Shown: piece by piece, positions 42,637 through 52,591 of the stretch
How positions within the stretch are numbered: the first letter of the stretch is position 1
Layout: each line of letters begins with the position of its first letter
Assembly: GCA_045655105.1 (NCBI GenBank)
Contig: JAZOOQ010000043.1
Coordinates: 1 to 64,000, forward strand
Reading direction: 5' to 3'
Length of the DNA: 64,000 nt
Source: RGIG4140 sp045655105
GTDB taxonomy: Bacteria; Pseudomonadota; Alphaproteobacteria; CAAHEQ01; UBA3637
The notes under the pieces: model-generated
Seen by the model: the letters and a program-made list of their open reading frames with translations, nothing else
Database searches by the model: none
What the model was told of the DNA's origin: nothing
Program-made: the position numbers and the translations under genes

Positions 42637-43677
42637 ATGACAATACAAATGACAAGACCCGAAAAAAAATATCAAGATGTTAAAGTAAGTGAAGAAGATA
42701 TTGCTTTATTTACTTTAGGCATTGATAAAAAAGAATTTCTTTTACCATCTGAACGCAAAAGCTATCTTTCAGATCCAAGAGCTGTTGCGCTGGTTGAGGA
42801 TATTCAACAAGGAAAAATTGTAAGCCATAAAGATTATCGAGGAATTAATCTAAAAGGTGCGGATGTATCTGGGGCTGATTTTACGGGGTGTGATTTTTCA
42901 AGGGCTTGTTTTTCAGGAACAAATGCTTCAAAATGCTGTTTCAAAGGCGCTAAATTTAATGATGCTTATATTGAAGACACTAATTTAACAGAAGCTGTTT
43001 TTGAAGAGGCTTCTTTAAAACGCGTTTTTTTAAGAAACAATCTTGTTGAAGAAACATTTTTTGATGAGAAGGCTCAAAAATATTTTTCTGATTTTGACAA
43101 GTTTTTATCTTTGGTTGAAAGTGGAAAAATTGATATCAGATCATTAACAAAAAATGAGTTAATGTCAATTGATATTAGAAGACTGGATTTAACAAAGGTG
43201 AATTTATTGGGGATTGATTTATCCCAATTTAGCCTTGATGGGGTTAATCTATGTGGCACTTATATTGATCCAAAACATTTGTTAAGTTTAGGATCTCTTC
43301 AAAAAAGATTTTATGATTTAAGGCGCACCAAAGATAAAAAAAGAAAGAAAATGGAAGAAGCACTTTTAGAAGAAAAAGAAGAAGCTTTAAAATTATTTGC
43401 AAAACAACAAAAAATTGATAAAGTGCCTGAAAACATGATTCCTAAAAGGCCAGGTAAAAAACAAATTTATCCAGATGGATATATTTTATGGCCGCAAGGA
43501 AAAGAAGAAATTATTCAAGCAGATATACAAGAAGAAACTCTTGTTGAAACACCAAATGAACCACAAACAATTATTTCAAACCAAAGCATAGAACAAATGG
43601 TATCTGAGGAATCTATTAAAAAGATTTCATCAAAACAAAGGGAACTTCAAAAAACAAACACAAAAATAAAGGGGTAA
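42637..43677 (+). CDS. Pentapeptide-repeat protein coupled to virD4
   Basis: 346 residues. Residues about 70-130 carry pentapeptide repeats (GINLKGADVSGADFTGCDF, CCFKGAKF, DTNLTEAVFEEASL), with a second block around 185-205 (DLTKVNLLGIDLSQFSLDGVNL). They should form a right-handed quadrilateral helix. The C-terminal ~140 residues are charged, with a basic coiled stretch (RRTKDKKRKKMEEALLEEKEEAL). It ends one base before the VirD4-like gene, so the two are very probably co-expressed. An adaptor or substrate role for the coupling protein is inference. No signal peptide. Confidence 0.8.
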   Translation: MTIQMTRPEKKYQDVKVSEEDIALFTLGIDKKEFLLPSERKSYLSDPRAVALVEDIQQGKIVSHKDYRGINLKGADVSGADFTGCDFSRACFSGTNASKCCFKGAKFNDAYIEDTNLTEAVFEEASLKRVFLRNNLVEETFFDEKAQKYFSDFDKFLSLVESGKIDIRSLTKNELMSIDIRRLDLTKVNLLGIDLSQFSLDGVNLCGTYIDPKHLLSLGSLQKRFYDLRRTKDKKRKKMEEALLEEKEEALKLFAKQQKIDKVPENMIPKRPGKKQIYPDGYILWPQGKEEIIQADIQEETLVETPNEPQTIISNQSIEQMVSEESIKKISSKQRELQKTNTKIKG

Positions 43678-43678
43678 A

Positions 43679-45898
43679 ATGAGAAGAGGGCTTAATTTTT
43701 TAAAACCAGAAAAATTTGCGATGAACTGCATTAAGTGGTGGTTTTGGCGCGCCCTTATTGGTGTGATGATTTTTTGGGTTTTATTAACCTTTTTCATTCC
43801 ATTTTCAAGTGTGATTGATAATGATTTTTCTCCAGAAAGTTGGTCATATCTTTTAAGTTATGTTTTAGATGTTACTTCTGGTAATTTATTAAGGCCTTTT
43901 ACTGGTTATTTTGTTTGGTTAGATACTTACACATTCCATGAACCGTTGCATATTACGTGGAAAAGTTATTTTGCTTGGCGGATCTTGATTTTCCCAACAT
44001 TTTTATTTTTGGGATATGAGTTTATGTTATTTATCTTAAACCCTTTCTTTTTAGCTCCACAAATTTTTGGAGATGGCCGAGAAGCCATTGAAGCCGATGT
44101 TAAAAAATGCGGATTATTAGATGGAACGCATTTATTTTTGGGCTTATTTAATGGTAAAAAAATGAAATTACCAGATACCAGATCTGTTTTTTGCATTGGG
44201 TGTCCTTCATCTGGGAAAACAATGGGTGTTATTATTCCAGCAATTCTAGAAGAAAAAGAATCAAGTGTGATTGTGCATGATCCAAAAGGTGAAATTGCTC
44301 AATTAACAAGCGGATATCGATCAACATTGGGGCCTGTATTCATGTTAAATTGGATGGGAAAAGATGACCCAGAAAAAAATATTCGTTGGCCTTCTTGGAA
44401 TCCAATCGGGGAGGGGAATTTGCCATCGTTAGCCGCAGGCCGTGAAGGATATATTGATACGCTTGTTTCTTATTTAATTCCCGATGGCCCAACAGGAACA
44501 GACCCTTATTGGGTTAAAACGGGTCGTGGGTGTTTAACTGGATTAACAGGTTATTTATGCGGAAAAGTGGATCAAGCAAAAGCTAATGATTATTTTCTTT
44601 ATCGACTTCAAAATAATCAAATGGATGAAGAAGATTATCAAGTTTTATCTTCTTATTATAATTCGATGAGAGATTTTGATGAAGTTGAAGAGGCTAGATT
44701 ACATGTTCAAAACAAAACATTAACGCTTGATAATTATTTACCAATTGGTTCATGGGACTTAATTCCAGATACATGGCGCGGGATGGATGCTTGTTTTGCC
44801 ATGCTTTTAGATATTATTAATAATGCTCAAATCCAAGCAAATCATCAAATTTCATTAAAGCAAAAACAACAAGATATGAGCGCGTTAGATATGGATGCTT
44901 GGCAAATGATTTTTGAAAAAATCGTTTTAGAAACAGCTTATTATGGTTATGGACGCAGAACTTTATTAGAATTAAATCAAGTATTAACGCTTCCAGATAA
45001 ACAACGCGGGTCCGTTGTTTCAATGGCGCTTTCTGGTGTAAATATTTTTAAAAATGCTGCGGTCAGACATCACACCTCGATGAATGATTTTAATTATGAT
45101 CAATTACGTGGTATGAAAAATGAAAAAACAGGGAAATATGAACCCGTAACTGTTTATATGTCTGTTCCATTTTCAGATTTAAATGCTTGTGTTTTATTAA
45201 GTAGTTTATTTATTAATATGGCAACGCAATATTTAATGGAATTTGGTCCAAATGAAGGAGGGGCGGGACCATGCCCATCTAGCTTTATCTTAGATGAGTT
45301 TCATCACATGCCTGCATTAACAAGCATCACAGATGGCATTGTGTTTGGTCGATCAAAATCGAATAAATTCCTTGTTTGTGTTCAAGATTGGCATCAAATT
45401 AAAGTTAAATATGATCAAGAAACTGTTGATGTTTTAATCAGCGCTGTTGCAGCTAAACTGATTAAGCGTCATAATAACCCAACAACACGTGGTCCACTTT
45501 TAAAAGGATTAGAAACATTAACAAAAGTGATTCCTTCTTATAGCTCTAAAAGAAGTTTTTTAATTGATGTTTCTGGTCCTTTAATTCCAACAGCTAAAAG
45601 TAAAATGGGTTTTAATTTATGGTGGGATTTAAAGCGATCTATTAAAAAGAAAGCTGATGGCGTTGTTGGTGGCTCTGGTATTTTATCTATGGCTCCAAAT
45701 AAACAACTTCTTTTATATTCTGGACATTTAGATAGACCTATTCGCGCCGAAACGCCTCTATGTTTCAAACATCCAGAATATAAAAAGCTAACTTCAATGA
45801 AACCAGCTCCAAAAATTCCTGATTATATTATCAGAAAAGCTGATCAAATGCAGGTTGTTGGACAAATCCAATTTCATCCCATCACTTCTGAAGATTAA
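43679..45898 (+). CDS. VirD4/TraG-type type IV secretion coupling ATPase
   Basis: 739 residues. Two N-terminal membrane helices (WWFWRALIGVMIFWVLLTFFIP, and ILIFPTFLFLGYEFMLFILNPFF) are followed by a Walker A GCPSSGKT (about 174-181), VIVHDPKGEIAQLTSGYRS, and Walker B FILDEFHHMP (about 536). It belongs to the VirD4/TraG coupling proteins that bring substrates to a type IV secretion channel. No other T4SS genes are in the window; in rickettsia-like relatives they are scattered, so the channel may lie elsewhere. It is preceded by the pentapeptide gene and converges on the lipoprotein gene at 45895, overlapping by four bases. Confidence 0.93.
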   Translation: MRRGLNFLKPEKFAMNCIKWWFWRALIGVMIFWVLLTFFIPFSSVIDNDFSPESWSYLLSYVLDVTSGNLLRPFTGYFVWLDTYTFHEPLHITWKSYFAWRILIFPTFLFLGYEFMLFILNPFFLAPQIFGDGREAIEADVKKCGLLDGTHLFLGLFNGKKMKLPDTRSVFCIGCPSSGKTMGVIIPAILEEKESSVIVHDPKGEIAQLTSGYRSTLGPVFMLNWMGKDDPEKNIRWPSWNPIGEGNLPSLAAGREGYIDTLVSYLIPDGPTGTDPYWVKTGRGCLTGLTGYLCGKVDQAKANDYFLYRLQNNQMDEEDYQVLSSYYNSMRDFDEVEEARLHVQNKTLTLDNYLPIGSWDLIPDTWRGMDACFAMLLDIINNAQIQANHQISLKQKQQDMSALDMDAWQMIFEKIVLETAYYGYGRRTLLELNQVLTLPDKQRGSVVSMALSGVNIFKNAAVRHHTSMNDFNYDQLRGMKNEKTGKYEPVTVYMSVPFSDLNACVLLSSLFINMATQYLMEFGPNEGGAGPCPSSFILDEFHHMPALTSITDGIVFGRSKSNKFLVCVQDWHQIKVKYDQETVDVLISAVAAKLIKRHNNPTTRGPLLKGLETLTKVIPSYSSKRSFLIDVSGPLIPTAKSKMGFNLWWDLKRSIKKKADGVVGGSGILSMAPNKQLLLYSGHLDRPIRAETPLCFKHPEYKKLTSMKPAPKIPDYIIRKADQMQVVGQIQFHPITSED

Positions 45899-46635
45899 TA
45901 ATCTAATTTAAATGTTTCGCAATTATCGTGCGTCATGCCATGAACTTCTTTAATCTTTACACTTCTTGCATTATGAAGATTCATAATATAACGTTCAGTC
46001 ATGCTTTTCGTAATGATTTTATCTTCAGATCCAATATAATGGATTTGAGGGGTTTCAGCAACGAAAGACTTATTTAAAAAATCTTTATTTTTAATCTTAA
46101 TGGATTCATTTTGTTTTTCATAAGAATAAATATCTAAAACACCCGCAATAGTAACAACTTTTTTGGCTCTTCCAAATCGTTGAGCTAAATTAAAAGCAAT
46201 AGGGGCCGCATCTGAATAGGCAACAAACTCAATATCACTTGGTTTGTATTTTTTAATAAAGTATAAAGATAAATCATACATTTCATTTAAGATTTCTGGA
46301 TTATATCTTTCTTTTCCCCAGATTGCTTTATTTTTACAAACTTTATTATTAAGATATTGACAAGGTCTTGTTAAAACAACAATATTTTTTGTTTTATCTT
46401 TTTGGGCTAACAAAAGCGCCATTGGCTTTTGAGGATTAGGATTTCCATTTCCTTCAATATAAAATCTAAGCGTTTGTCTTGAAGAAATATTTTCTTTTTC
46501 CCAGGTTAAAAAATTCATTTTTTCGCTTTCAACAATTCTTTCTTTAAATCCATCTGGTGCATCAGGAATTGACGAACAAGCTGAGAGTAAAACAGTTAAA
46601 CCAAGTGCATATAAAAATCGATTTTTAAATATCAT
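45895..46635 (-). CDS. Lipoprotein with alpha/beta-hydrolase-like fold
   Basis: 246 residues. A lipoprotein signal (LLSAC, Cys20) leads to a hydrolase-like core: LRFYIEGNGNPNPQKPMALLLA, a region with two Cys (PCQYLNNKVCKNKA), FVAYSDAAPIAFNLAQRFG at the nucleophile elbow position, and VHGMTHDNCE at the end. The elbow reads Y-S-D-A where G-x-S-x-G is usual, so a Ser is present but the motif is degenerate. It overlaps the start of the lipoprotein/addA junction by 11 bases and probably belongs to the addBA transcript. Function unknown. Confidence 0.65.
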   Translation of the reverse strand: MIFKNRFLYALGLTVLLSACSSIPDAPDGFKERIVESEKMNFLTWEKENISSRQTLRFYIEGNGNPNPQKPMALLLAQKDKTKNIVVLTRPCQYLNNKVCKNKAIWGKERYNPEILNEMYDLSLYFIKKYKPSDIEFVAYSDAAPIAFNLAQRFGRAKKVVTIAGVLDIYSYEKQNESIKIKNKDFLNKSFVAETPQIHYIGSEDKIITKSMTERYIMNLHNARSVKIKEVHGMTHDNCETFKLDY

Positions 46636-49600
46636 GTTGTGTTAACTCCATTAAAGATAAATTTTCAGTCCATAGTAAAAAAGTTTTAACCATCTTATCA
46701 GGAAAAATTTTCTTTAGCAACTTTTTATACATCATCATTTGTTTAATATACGCCATTGGAACAAAAGTTTCGTTAGTAGGAACGTGTTTTCCTGATTTAA
46801 AATCAACAATTAATACAGAATCTTGAGTGATAACTAATCGGTCAATTTGTCCAGAAATCACTTGGTTGTCAACAACACCAACAATTGGAACTTCCGCTTT
46901 GGAATCTTTTGAAAATAAATATTTAAATTCTTCTTTTTCAAAAATATCAAATAAATTTTCAGGAATATCCATTCCTTCCGGTTTTAAACGATTTGCAACT
47001 TCTTTTCGTTTATTAGGATCAATATCTGGCAAATATTGCAATAATTGATGGATAAACGTTCCTCGTTTCATCGCATATGCTCTATCTAATCCCAAAACCG
47101 TTTCTGTTTCAATAATCTCATCTTCCATTTTTGATGGCATCAATGGTTTTGAAAGTGGTGTTTCAAGTGGCGCATTTTCAAAAAGAAAAGCGGGCAATTC
47201 TATTTGTTTTTCTTTAGAAACTTCTTTTTCTTTTATCTCCACTTCTTTTAATTGTGGAGATGTTAAACGAATAATATGATCTTCATCTGGTTTAATATTT
47301 TCTGGAATAGAAGAAAGAATTAAATCATACCAATTACATGTAAATGTTTCTTTTTTCTTTTTCCTATTATCCCAACCGCAGATATAAAGCCGATCTTTTG
47401 CTCTTGTTAAAGCAACATATAATAAGCGGTTTGATTCTTCAAGCTCTAACTCATCTAATTTTTCATACAGATCTTCTACTTCATCTGTTTTTAAAGCAGC
47501 TCCTGCAATCCATAAAGGTAATTGTTCATTGGTCCATAAAAAGGTGGCTTTTGATTTTGGAACACTGCGTGTATCTGGCAAGAAAACAATATTGCCTTGC
47601 AATCCTTTAGAAGCATGAACCGTCATAATACGAACGGCATCAATACCCGATTGATCTAAATCTCGTTTAATTTCAACCTTTCTGTTAGAAATCCATTTCA
47701 AAAAGTTTTGTAAAGAAGGGATTTCTGTTTCTTCAAAGTGAAGTGTTAAAGATAAAAATTCATCTAAGGCTTCATTTACTTCACTTCCAAGTCTTTCAAC
47801 AAAGGCTTTTCTTCCTTTTAATGGACCTAAAAGATATGAGAAAAATTCAAAAACAGGCATTTTATCGGCTTGATTTAATATCAAAGATAATTTTTTTGCC
47901 AGCTCTGGTTTTTCTTTCATAACTTGTTGATATAAAGATAATTCTTTTCGATAATGAGCTAATTTAAATAACTCTTCTTCAGAAAGCTTGAATAACGGAC
48001 TTTTAAGCAAACAAGCCAAGTTTAAATCATCTTCTGGCAATAAAACAAATCTTGCAACTGAAATTAAATCTTGAACGGCAATATGCTCTGTTAAAATAAT
48101 TCTATCCACCCCGGCAACAGGAATGTTTCTTTCTTTTAAAGCTCGAACCAATTCAGAAACAATTTTATTGCGACTGCGAACCAAAATCATAATATCACCC
48201 GCTTCAATAGGCGTTCCTCTTGACGGAAGAATTTCTTTTCCAATCATATCTGAAATTTTATTGGCAATTCGTTGAGCAAGCTTTGTGGCGCTTGCAGGTG
48301 TTTTACTTGGTTCTGGGAAACTCCAATTGATCAAGCTTTCTTTTTCTTGCCCTTCTTCTAAAGGCCAAATTTCAACAAGCCCTCCATCTTTTGATCGAAA
48401 AGGGGTATGAATGGCCTCTTCTTTGTCATTTAACAATCCTTTTCTAATTTTTGGATTTTTTAAAGTGAGATTCACTAAATCTAACACGGCTGCTGTTGAT
48501 CTAAAAGATACATTAAGTGGAACCGTTTCAAAATTTTTTTCAGATCTTTTAACCTGTTTTTCAAAAAATTGATGCATTTTTTCAAATTCATTTGGATCAG
48601 CGCCTTGAAAGCTATAAATAGATTGTTTTTTATCGCCAACAGCAAAAATGGTTCGAACCAAATCAGGACGCGACCCTAAACCTGAAAAGAATTCTTCAGC
48701 AATCAAGCGAACAATTTCCCATTGCTCTGGATTTGTATCTTGCGCTTCATCAATTAAAATATGATCAATTCCACCATCTAATTTATATAAAACCCATTGA
48801 GACATACCCGATTTTTTAAGCAAATCTCTGGTCAATGAAATTAAATCCGAATAATCTAAAAATGATTCTTCTTTTTTCAGTTTTTTATATCTTTTTAAAA
48901 TATGAGCGATAATATCTGTGATGGCTAAAGTAACTTCAACCAATTTAAATGCTTTTAACCTTTGATTAATCTCATAAATTTGATAGGCTTCATCTTCTTC
49001 TTGATATTTTTTTAAAATGGTTTCATCTTTTGTGAGATATTTAGATCTGAGCAAAAAGAATTCTTCAATTTCAAAAGATTCTTTAATAATTTCTATAAGC
49101 GTTTGATATTTTTCAATTTTAAAATACTTCTTTAATCGTTGTTCCAAATTATTTTTTTCTTTAAAACTTGTTAAGCGATCATCTAATAAAGATTGATTTT
49201 GCAAAATCATGTCAAAAATATTTTTGATTGCTTTATCATAAAAATAATCACTTAATAAATTTGCTTTTTTCTTGAATTTTGGATGAACAAATGTTTCTGA
49301 AATTGCTTGATGCATTAAACTATGAGATTTTGTTTCATCAATTACTTCAAATTGCGGCGGAATAGATGCTTCAATTGGAAATCTTTTTAAAATTGATTGG
49401 CAAAAGCTGTGAATAGTCATGATTTTAAGGCCACCAGGTGTTTCCAAAACCTTTACAAATAAGGCTCTTGCAATTTTTAACATTTCTTCAGTTGGTGGAA
49501 TTCCTTTTAAATTAAACAAAAGTTTTTCAAGATCTTCATCTTCAGAAATCGCCCACTGTTTAAGCGTTGTTGTGATACGGTTAGCCATTTCAGCAGCAGC

Positions 49601-49780
49601 AGCTTTTGTAAACGTTAAACAAAGCAAACGCTCTGGTTCAGAACCTTGCAATAAAAGGTTTAAAACCCGATCCGTTAAAACTTTCGTTTTTCCAGAACCC
49701 GCTGAGGCTGAAACCCAAACGGAATTTAACGGAAAGGCCGCGGTTTGTTGTTTTTTTGTTATTTCGGCTAATAATTCCAT
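46625..49780 (-). CDS. addA: AddA, helicase-nuclease subunit (alphaproteobacterial type)
   Basis: 1051 residues from the ATG behind GATGAGGAG, just after the addB stop. UvrD-like superfamily 1 helicase: VSASAGSGKTKVLTDR (Walker A, about 22-37), LCLTFTKAAAAEMANRI, DHILIDEAQDTNPEQWEIV, AVGDKKQSIYSFQGA and VRIMTVHASKGLQGNIVFL. A RecB-like nuclease motif, VLIVDFKSGK, ends the protein. With AddB it resects DNA double-strand ends for recombination and destroys linear foreign DNA. The order addB-addA after murU is typical of the class. Confidence 0.95.
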   Translation of the reverse strand: MELLAEITKKQQTAAFPLNSVWVSASAGSGKTKVLTDRVLNLLLQGSEPERLLCLTFTKAAAAEMANRITTTLKQWAISEDEDLEKLLFNLKGIPPTEEMLKIARALFVKVLETPGGLKIMTIHSFCQSILKRFPIEASIPPQFEVIDETKSHSLMHQAISETFVHPKFKKKANLLSDYFYDKAIKNIFDMILQNQSLLDDRLTSFKEKNNLEQRLKKYFKIEKYQTLIEIIKESFEIEEFFLLRSKYLTKDETILKKYQEEDEAYQIYEINQRLKAFKLVEVTLAITDIIAHILKRYKKLKKEESFLDYSDLISLTRDLLKKSGMSQWVLYKLDGGIDHILIDEAQDTNPEQWEIVRLIAEEFFSGLGSRPDLVRTIFAVGDKKQSIYSFQGADPNEFEKMHQFFEKQVKRSEKNFETVPLNVSFRSTAAVLDLVNLTLKNPKIRKGLLNDKEEAIHTPFRSKDGGLVEIWPLEEGQEKESLINWSFPEPSKTPASATKLAQRIANKISDMIGKEILPSRGTPIEAGDIMILVRSRNKIVSELVRALKERNIPVAGVDRIILTEHIAVQDLISVARFVLLPEDDLNLACLLKSPLFKLSEEELFKLAHYRKELSLYQQVMKEKPELAKKLSLILNQADKMPVFEFFSYLLGPLKGRKAFVERLGSEVNEALDEFLSLTLHFEETEIPSLQNFLKWISNRKVEIKRDLDQSGIDAVRIMTVHASKGLQGNIVFLPDTRSVPKSKATFLWTNEQLPLWIAGAALKTDEVEDLYEKLDELELEESNRLLYVALTRAKDRLYICGWDNRKKKKETFTCNWYDLILSSIPENIKPDEDHIIRLTSPQLKEVEIKEKEVSKEKQIELPAFLFENAPLETPLSKPLMPSKMEDEIIETETVLGLDRAYAMKRGTFIHQLLQYLPDIDPNKRKEVANRLKPEGMDIPENLFDIFEKEEFKYLFSKDSKAEVPIVGVVDNQVISGQIDRLVITQDSVLIVDFKSGKHVPTNETFVPMAYIKQMMMYKKLLKKIFPDKMVKTFLLWTENLSLMELTQHDI

Positions 49781-49781
49781 T

Positions 49782-52589
49782 TTAGGACTCCTCATCTTCT
49801 TCATTTAACCATTCTTTTTCGCGACTGAGCAAAGCATAATCATTATATGTGACTTTATCCGGACGGGGAGAGGCTGTATAAGGTGTTTCTTCCTCTCTAA
49901 ATCGATTTAAAATTTCTTTAACCCCTTCATATGCTTCTTCAATTAATTCAGCTGGATCTTTTTTTGAACGCGTTGAAGGTATAGAAATTTTTTCGCCTCC
50001 TTCGCGTTTGCCATTAATATGCCAATAAGAAAGCTCAATATTCTTTGTTTCTTGAAATTCTTTAAATCCTTTTTCTCTTAAAATAACGGCTTCTAAAGTC
50101 ATTTGTGGTGATAACCCAGATTCAACTGCTGTGCTTGAAGGTGGTGTTCCTGTTTTATAGTCAATGATTTCATATGTATTTCCTTTAAGAACATCAATTC
50201 TATCTGCTTTGGCTGTTAATTTAAATTTAGAATTATCTTTTAACAAAAATTCAATTTCGCCTTTTTGTTCTGGCAAAGATAAAAGCGTAAGTTCTTTACG
50301 ATTTTCTTGTTCTTTGGCAATAAATTCAGCAACTTTTTCAATTTTTTCTTCATAAAAAGCTAAACTAGCTTCTTTAAATCCTTTTTCTTTTAAAATCTCA
50401 AGAATTCGCTCTTTAAGATCACTGGCACAAACATTTAAATAGTCTTTTTTAAAAAATTCTTCTAAAGCTTGATGAAGAGCTGATCCATATACTAAATTTT
50501 CTTTTAAATCATCAATATCATTTAAAGGGAATAATTTTAAGATATATTTTGCATAAACAGCATATGGATTTTTCATTAATAATTCAATATTTGTTACAGA
50601 TAGCTCGGTTGGTCTTGCAGAAACGGGTGGTGTTGGAGCAGGGCGCTCTGTTTGTTCAATTTTATCTGTTTTATCTAAAAGCCTTGCATAATCAGGAGAT
50701 TGAATATCCCATTTGACATTACTGGCATTTAACACAGCTTCCATTCTTGAAAGAAATCTGGAAGGAATGGTTTGAGAGCCATCTGATTTCACTGATCTTG
50801 TTAAATAAACTTCTGGGCTTAAAAAACAATGGGCAAAATCCATACTTTGAGAAGCAATTTTATTTTCAATTGCGGGCAATTTTAGAGATTTACGCATTCC
50901 TCTTGAAAGCCAAGGACCCATATCTGAGAGCATGGGGAAAGATCCTTCATTTAATCCAGAAATAATGCAAACATCAGGGTGCGTTAACCTTGCTTCAATT
51001 GGCCCTAAAATATCTAATCTTTGATGCATTCCATATCTGGCACGTACGCTGATGCCAGATAAAAATAATTCAATAATATTTGGATAATCTTGAGGCTGAA
51101 TCATGCCAAATTTGGCCCCATGTTCTTTAAGTTCTACAAAAAGTTTATAAGCTTCTTGACCTGCTTGACTTTCCCAGAGTCGTTCAACGCCCGTTCTATC
51201 CGAACTGTTTGCTAGTTCTTCTGCAATTTTTAAATGTTCATTTAAGATTTCTTCAAATTCAACAGGTTTATTTTCCATAAAAAAGGAAAGAAATTTATCT
51301 AAAGAGGTGTTCAACTGCATTTGAAATGGTTTTTGATCTTTACGGGCAATTTTTTCAGCTTTTTTAACTTCTTTTCTAAACTCTGTGGGCAGTTTTCCAT
51401 CTGAACTAAGTGGATGTTTTAATAAAGAAAGCAATGGGCTAGAAGAAGTTAAATCCTTTCCAAGTGCTGCAATTAAAGATAAATAAACACCAGCAGGTGT
51501 GTGATGTAATGGTGTTCCTGCTGAATCATCTAATTCAACACCCCATCTTTTCATTTCTAAGATTACACGACGGGCAAGCATTCGATCATTTGTCACCAAT
51601 GCGGCTGTTTTTAAAGGTGTTTCAAGCGTTTCGCGTAAAATAAGTGCAATTGTTAAAGCTTCCTCGTTAATATTTTCACAATCAATTCTGGTAACATTTT
51701 TTAAAACAGAGTCATCTAAATTTAATGTTCTCCATTCTGAAACTTGATCAGCTGGTCTTAATGATTCAATAATAAATTCTTCACGTGGCAAAAAATCACC
51801 AGAAAGGTTTTCAATTTGTTGTGGATAAAGTTTAAGCAAGGATAAAAGTTTTTTAAACGAATAATGATAATGATTTTCATCAATAGAATTTAAATCATCT
51901 GTTGTGAGCTCTGTATTTAACCCTTGCAATAAAATCAATGCATTATCAAGTTTACTGAGTTCGCCTATTAATCGAACAACAGCAGGGATTGCCCCATCAA
52001 AACCCGCCATTATAATTTGATTTTTAGGAGGATTTTTTTGAATCTTTCTAATAAAGGCATTAATGAGTCTGATTTTCCTATCTTGCAGATCAATTAATCC
52101 TTTTTCTTTTAACAAAGCGGGCCAAACAGTTTGAATAATATCTAAAAAATCAATGGTTTCATTCCAATGCTTTGCCAAATCCATATCTGGAACTAATTTA
52201 TCTAAATCATCAAATGAAGCTTCATATTGATAAAATTCATCTAATAAACCACTTAAACTCACCGCTATGGTTAAAGCATGGTCAAATGTTTCAATATTTG
52301 GTTTTTTTTGACATAATCTTGTTAACAAAATTAAGCGTTCAATATTTGAAATGGCTTCTGGGATATCTTCTTCTAATGATTCAATATCATATAATGGTGT
52401 TAATTTTGGTAACAAAAGGGGCGTATTTTCGCATTTTTTAACAAAAGTATCTTTAACTGTTTTCACCGCCCGTTTGGTTGGCAAAATAATTTCCATTTTT
52501 GCAATTTCAAAAGGATCTTTTGTTTTTTCTAAAATAAAATCAACTAATTTTAAAGCAAAATCATCTGTTAAATTTAATGTATAAATCAT
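49782..52589 (-). CDS. addB: AddB, nuclease subunit of AddAB
   Basis: 935 residues. The N-terminal helicase-like half (LPTKRAVKTVKDTFVKKC, LLILLQGLN, ALILRETLETP, PLHHTPAGVYLSL) is followed by DVCIISGLNEGSFP and a C-terminal RecB-family nuclease: LVYGSALHQALEEFF, then TYEIIDYKTGTPPS with the catalytic Asp and Lys, and MTLEAVILREKG. It lies two bases after murU on the same strand and the addA start follows within its end region, so all are one operon. Confidence 0.93.
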   Translation of the reverse strand: MIYTLNLTDDFALKLVDFILEKTKDPFEIAKMEIILPTKRAVKTVKDTFVKKCENTPLLLPKLTPLYDIESLEEDIPEAISNIERLILLTRLCQKKPNIETFDHALTIAVSLSGLLDEFYQYEASFDDLDKLVPDMDLAKHWNETIDFLDIIQTVWPALLKEKGLIDLQDRKIRLINAFIRKIQKNPPKNQIIMAGFDGAIPAVVRLIGELSKLDNALILLQGLNTELTTDDLNSIDENHYHYSFKKLLSLLKLYPQQIENLSGDFLPREEFIIESLRPADQVSEWRTLNLDDSVLKNVTRIDCENINEEALTIALILRETLETPLKTAALVTNDRMLARRVILEMKRWGVELDDSAGTPLHHTPAGVYLSLIAALGKDLTSSSPLLSLLKHPLSSDGKLPTEFRKEVKKAEKIARKDQKPFQMQLNTSLDKFLSFFMENKPVEFEEILNEHLKIAEELANSSDRTGVERLWESQAGQEAYKLFVELKEHGAKFGMIQPQDYPNIIELFLSGISVRARYGMHQRLDILGPIEARLTHPDVCIISGLNEGSFPMLSDMGPWLSRGMRKSLKLPAIENKIASQSMDFAHCFLSPEVYLTRSVKSDGSQTIPSRFLSRMEAVLNASNVKWDIQSPDYARLLDKTDKIEQTERPAPTPPVSARPTELSVTNIELLMKNPYAVYAKYILKLFPLNDIDDLKENLVYGSALHQALEEFFKKDYLNVCASDLKERILEILKEKGFKEASLAFYEEKIEKVAEFIAKEQENRKELTLLSLPEQKGEIEFLLKDNSKFKLTAKADRIDVLKGNTYEIIDYKTGTPPSSTAVESGLSPQMTLEAVILREKGFKEFQETKNIELSYWHINGKREGGEKISIPSTRSKKDPAELIEEAYEGVKEILNRFREEETPYTASPRPDKVTYNDYALLSREKEWLNEEDEES

Positions 52590-52591
52590 TG

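Noticed and set aside
49419..49808. 129-residue plus-strand frame inside addA
   Set aside because: Antisense shadow of addA, composition typical of a reversed coding frame.
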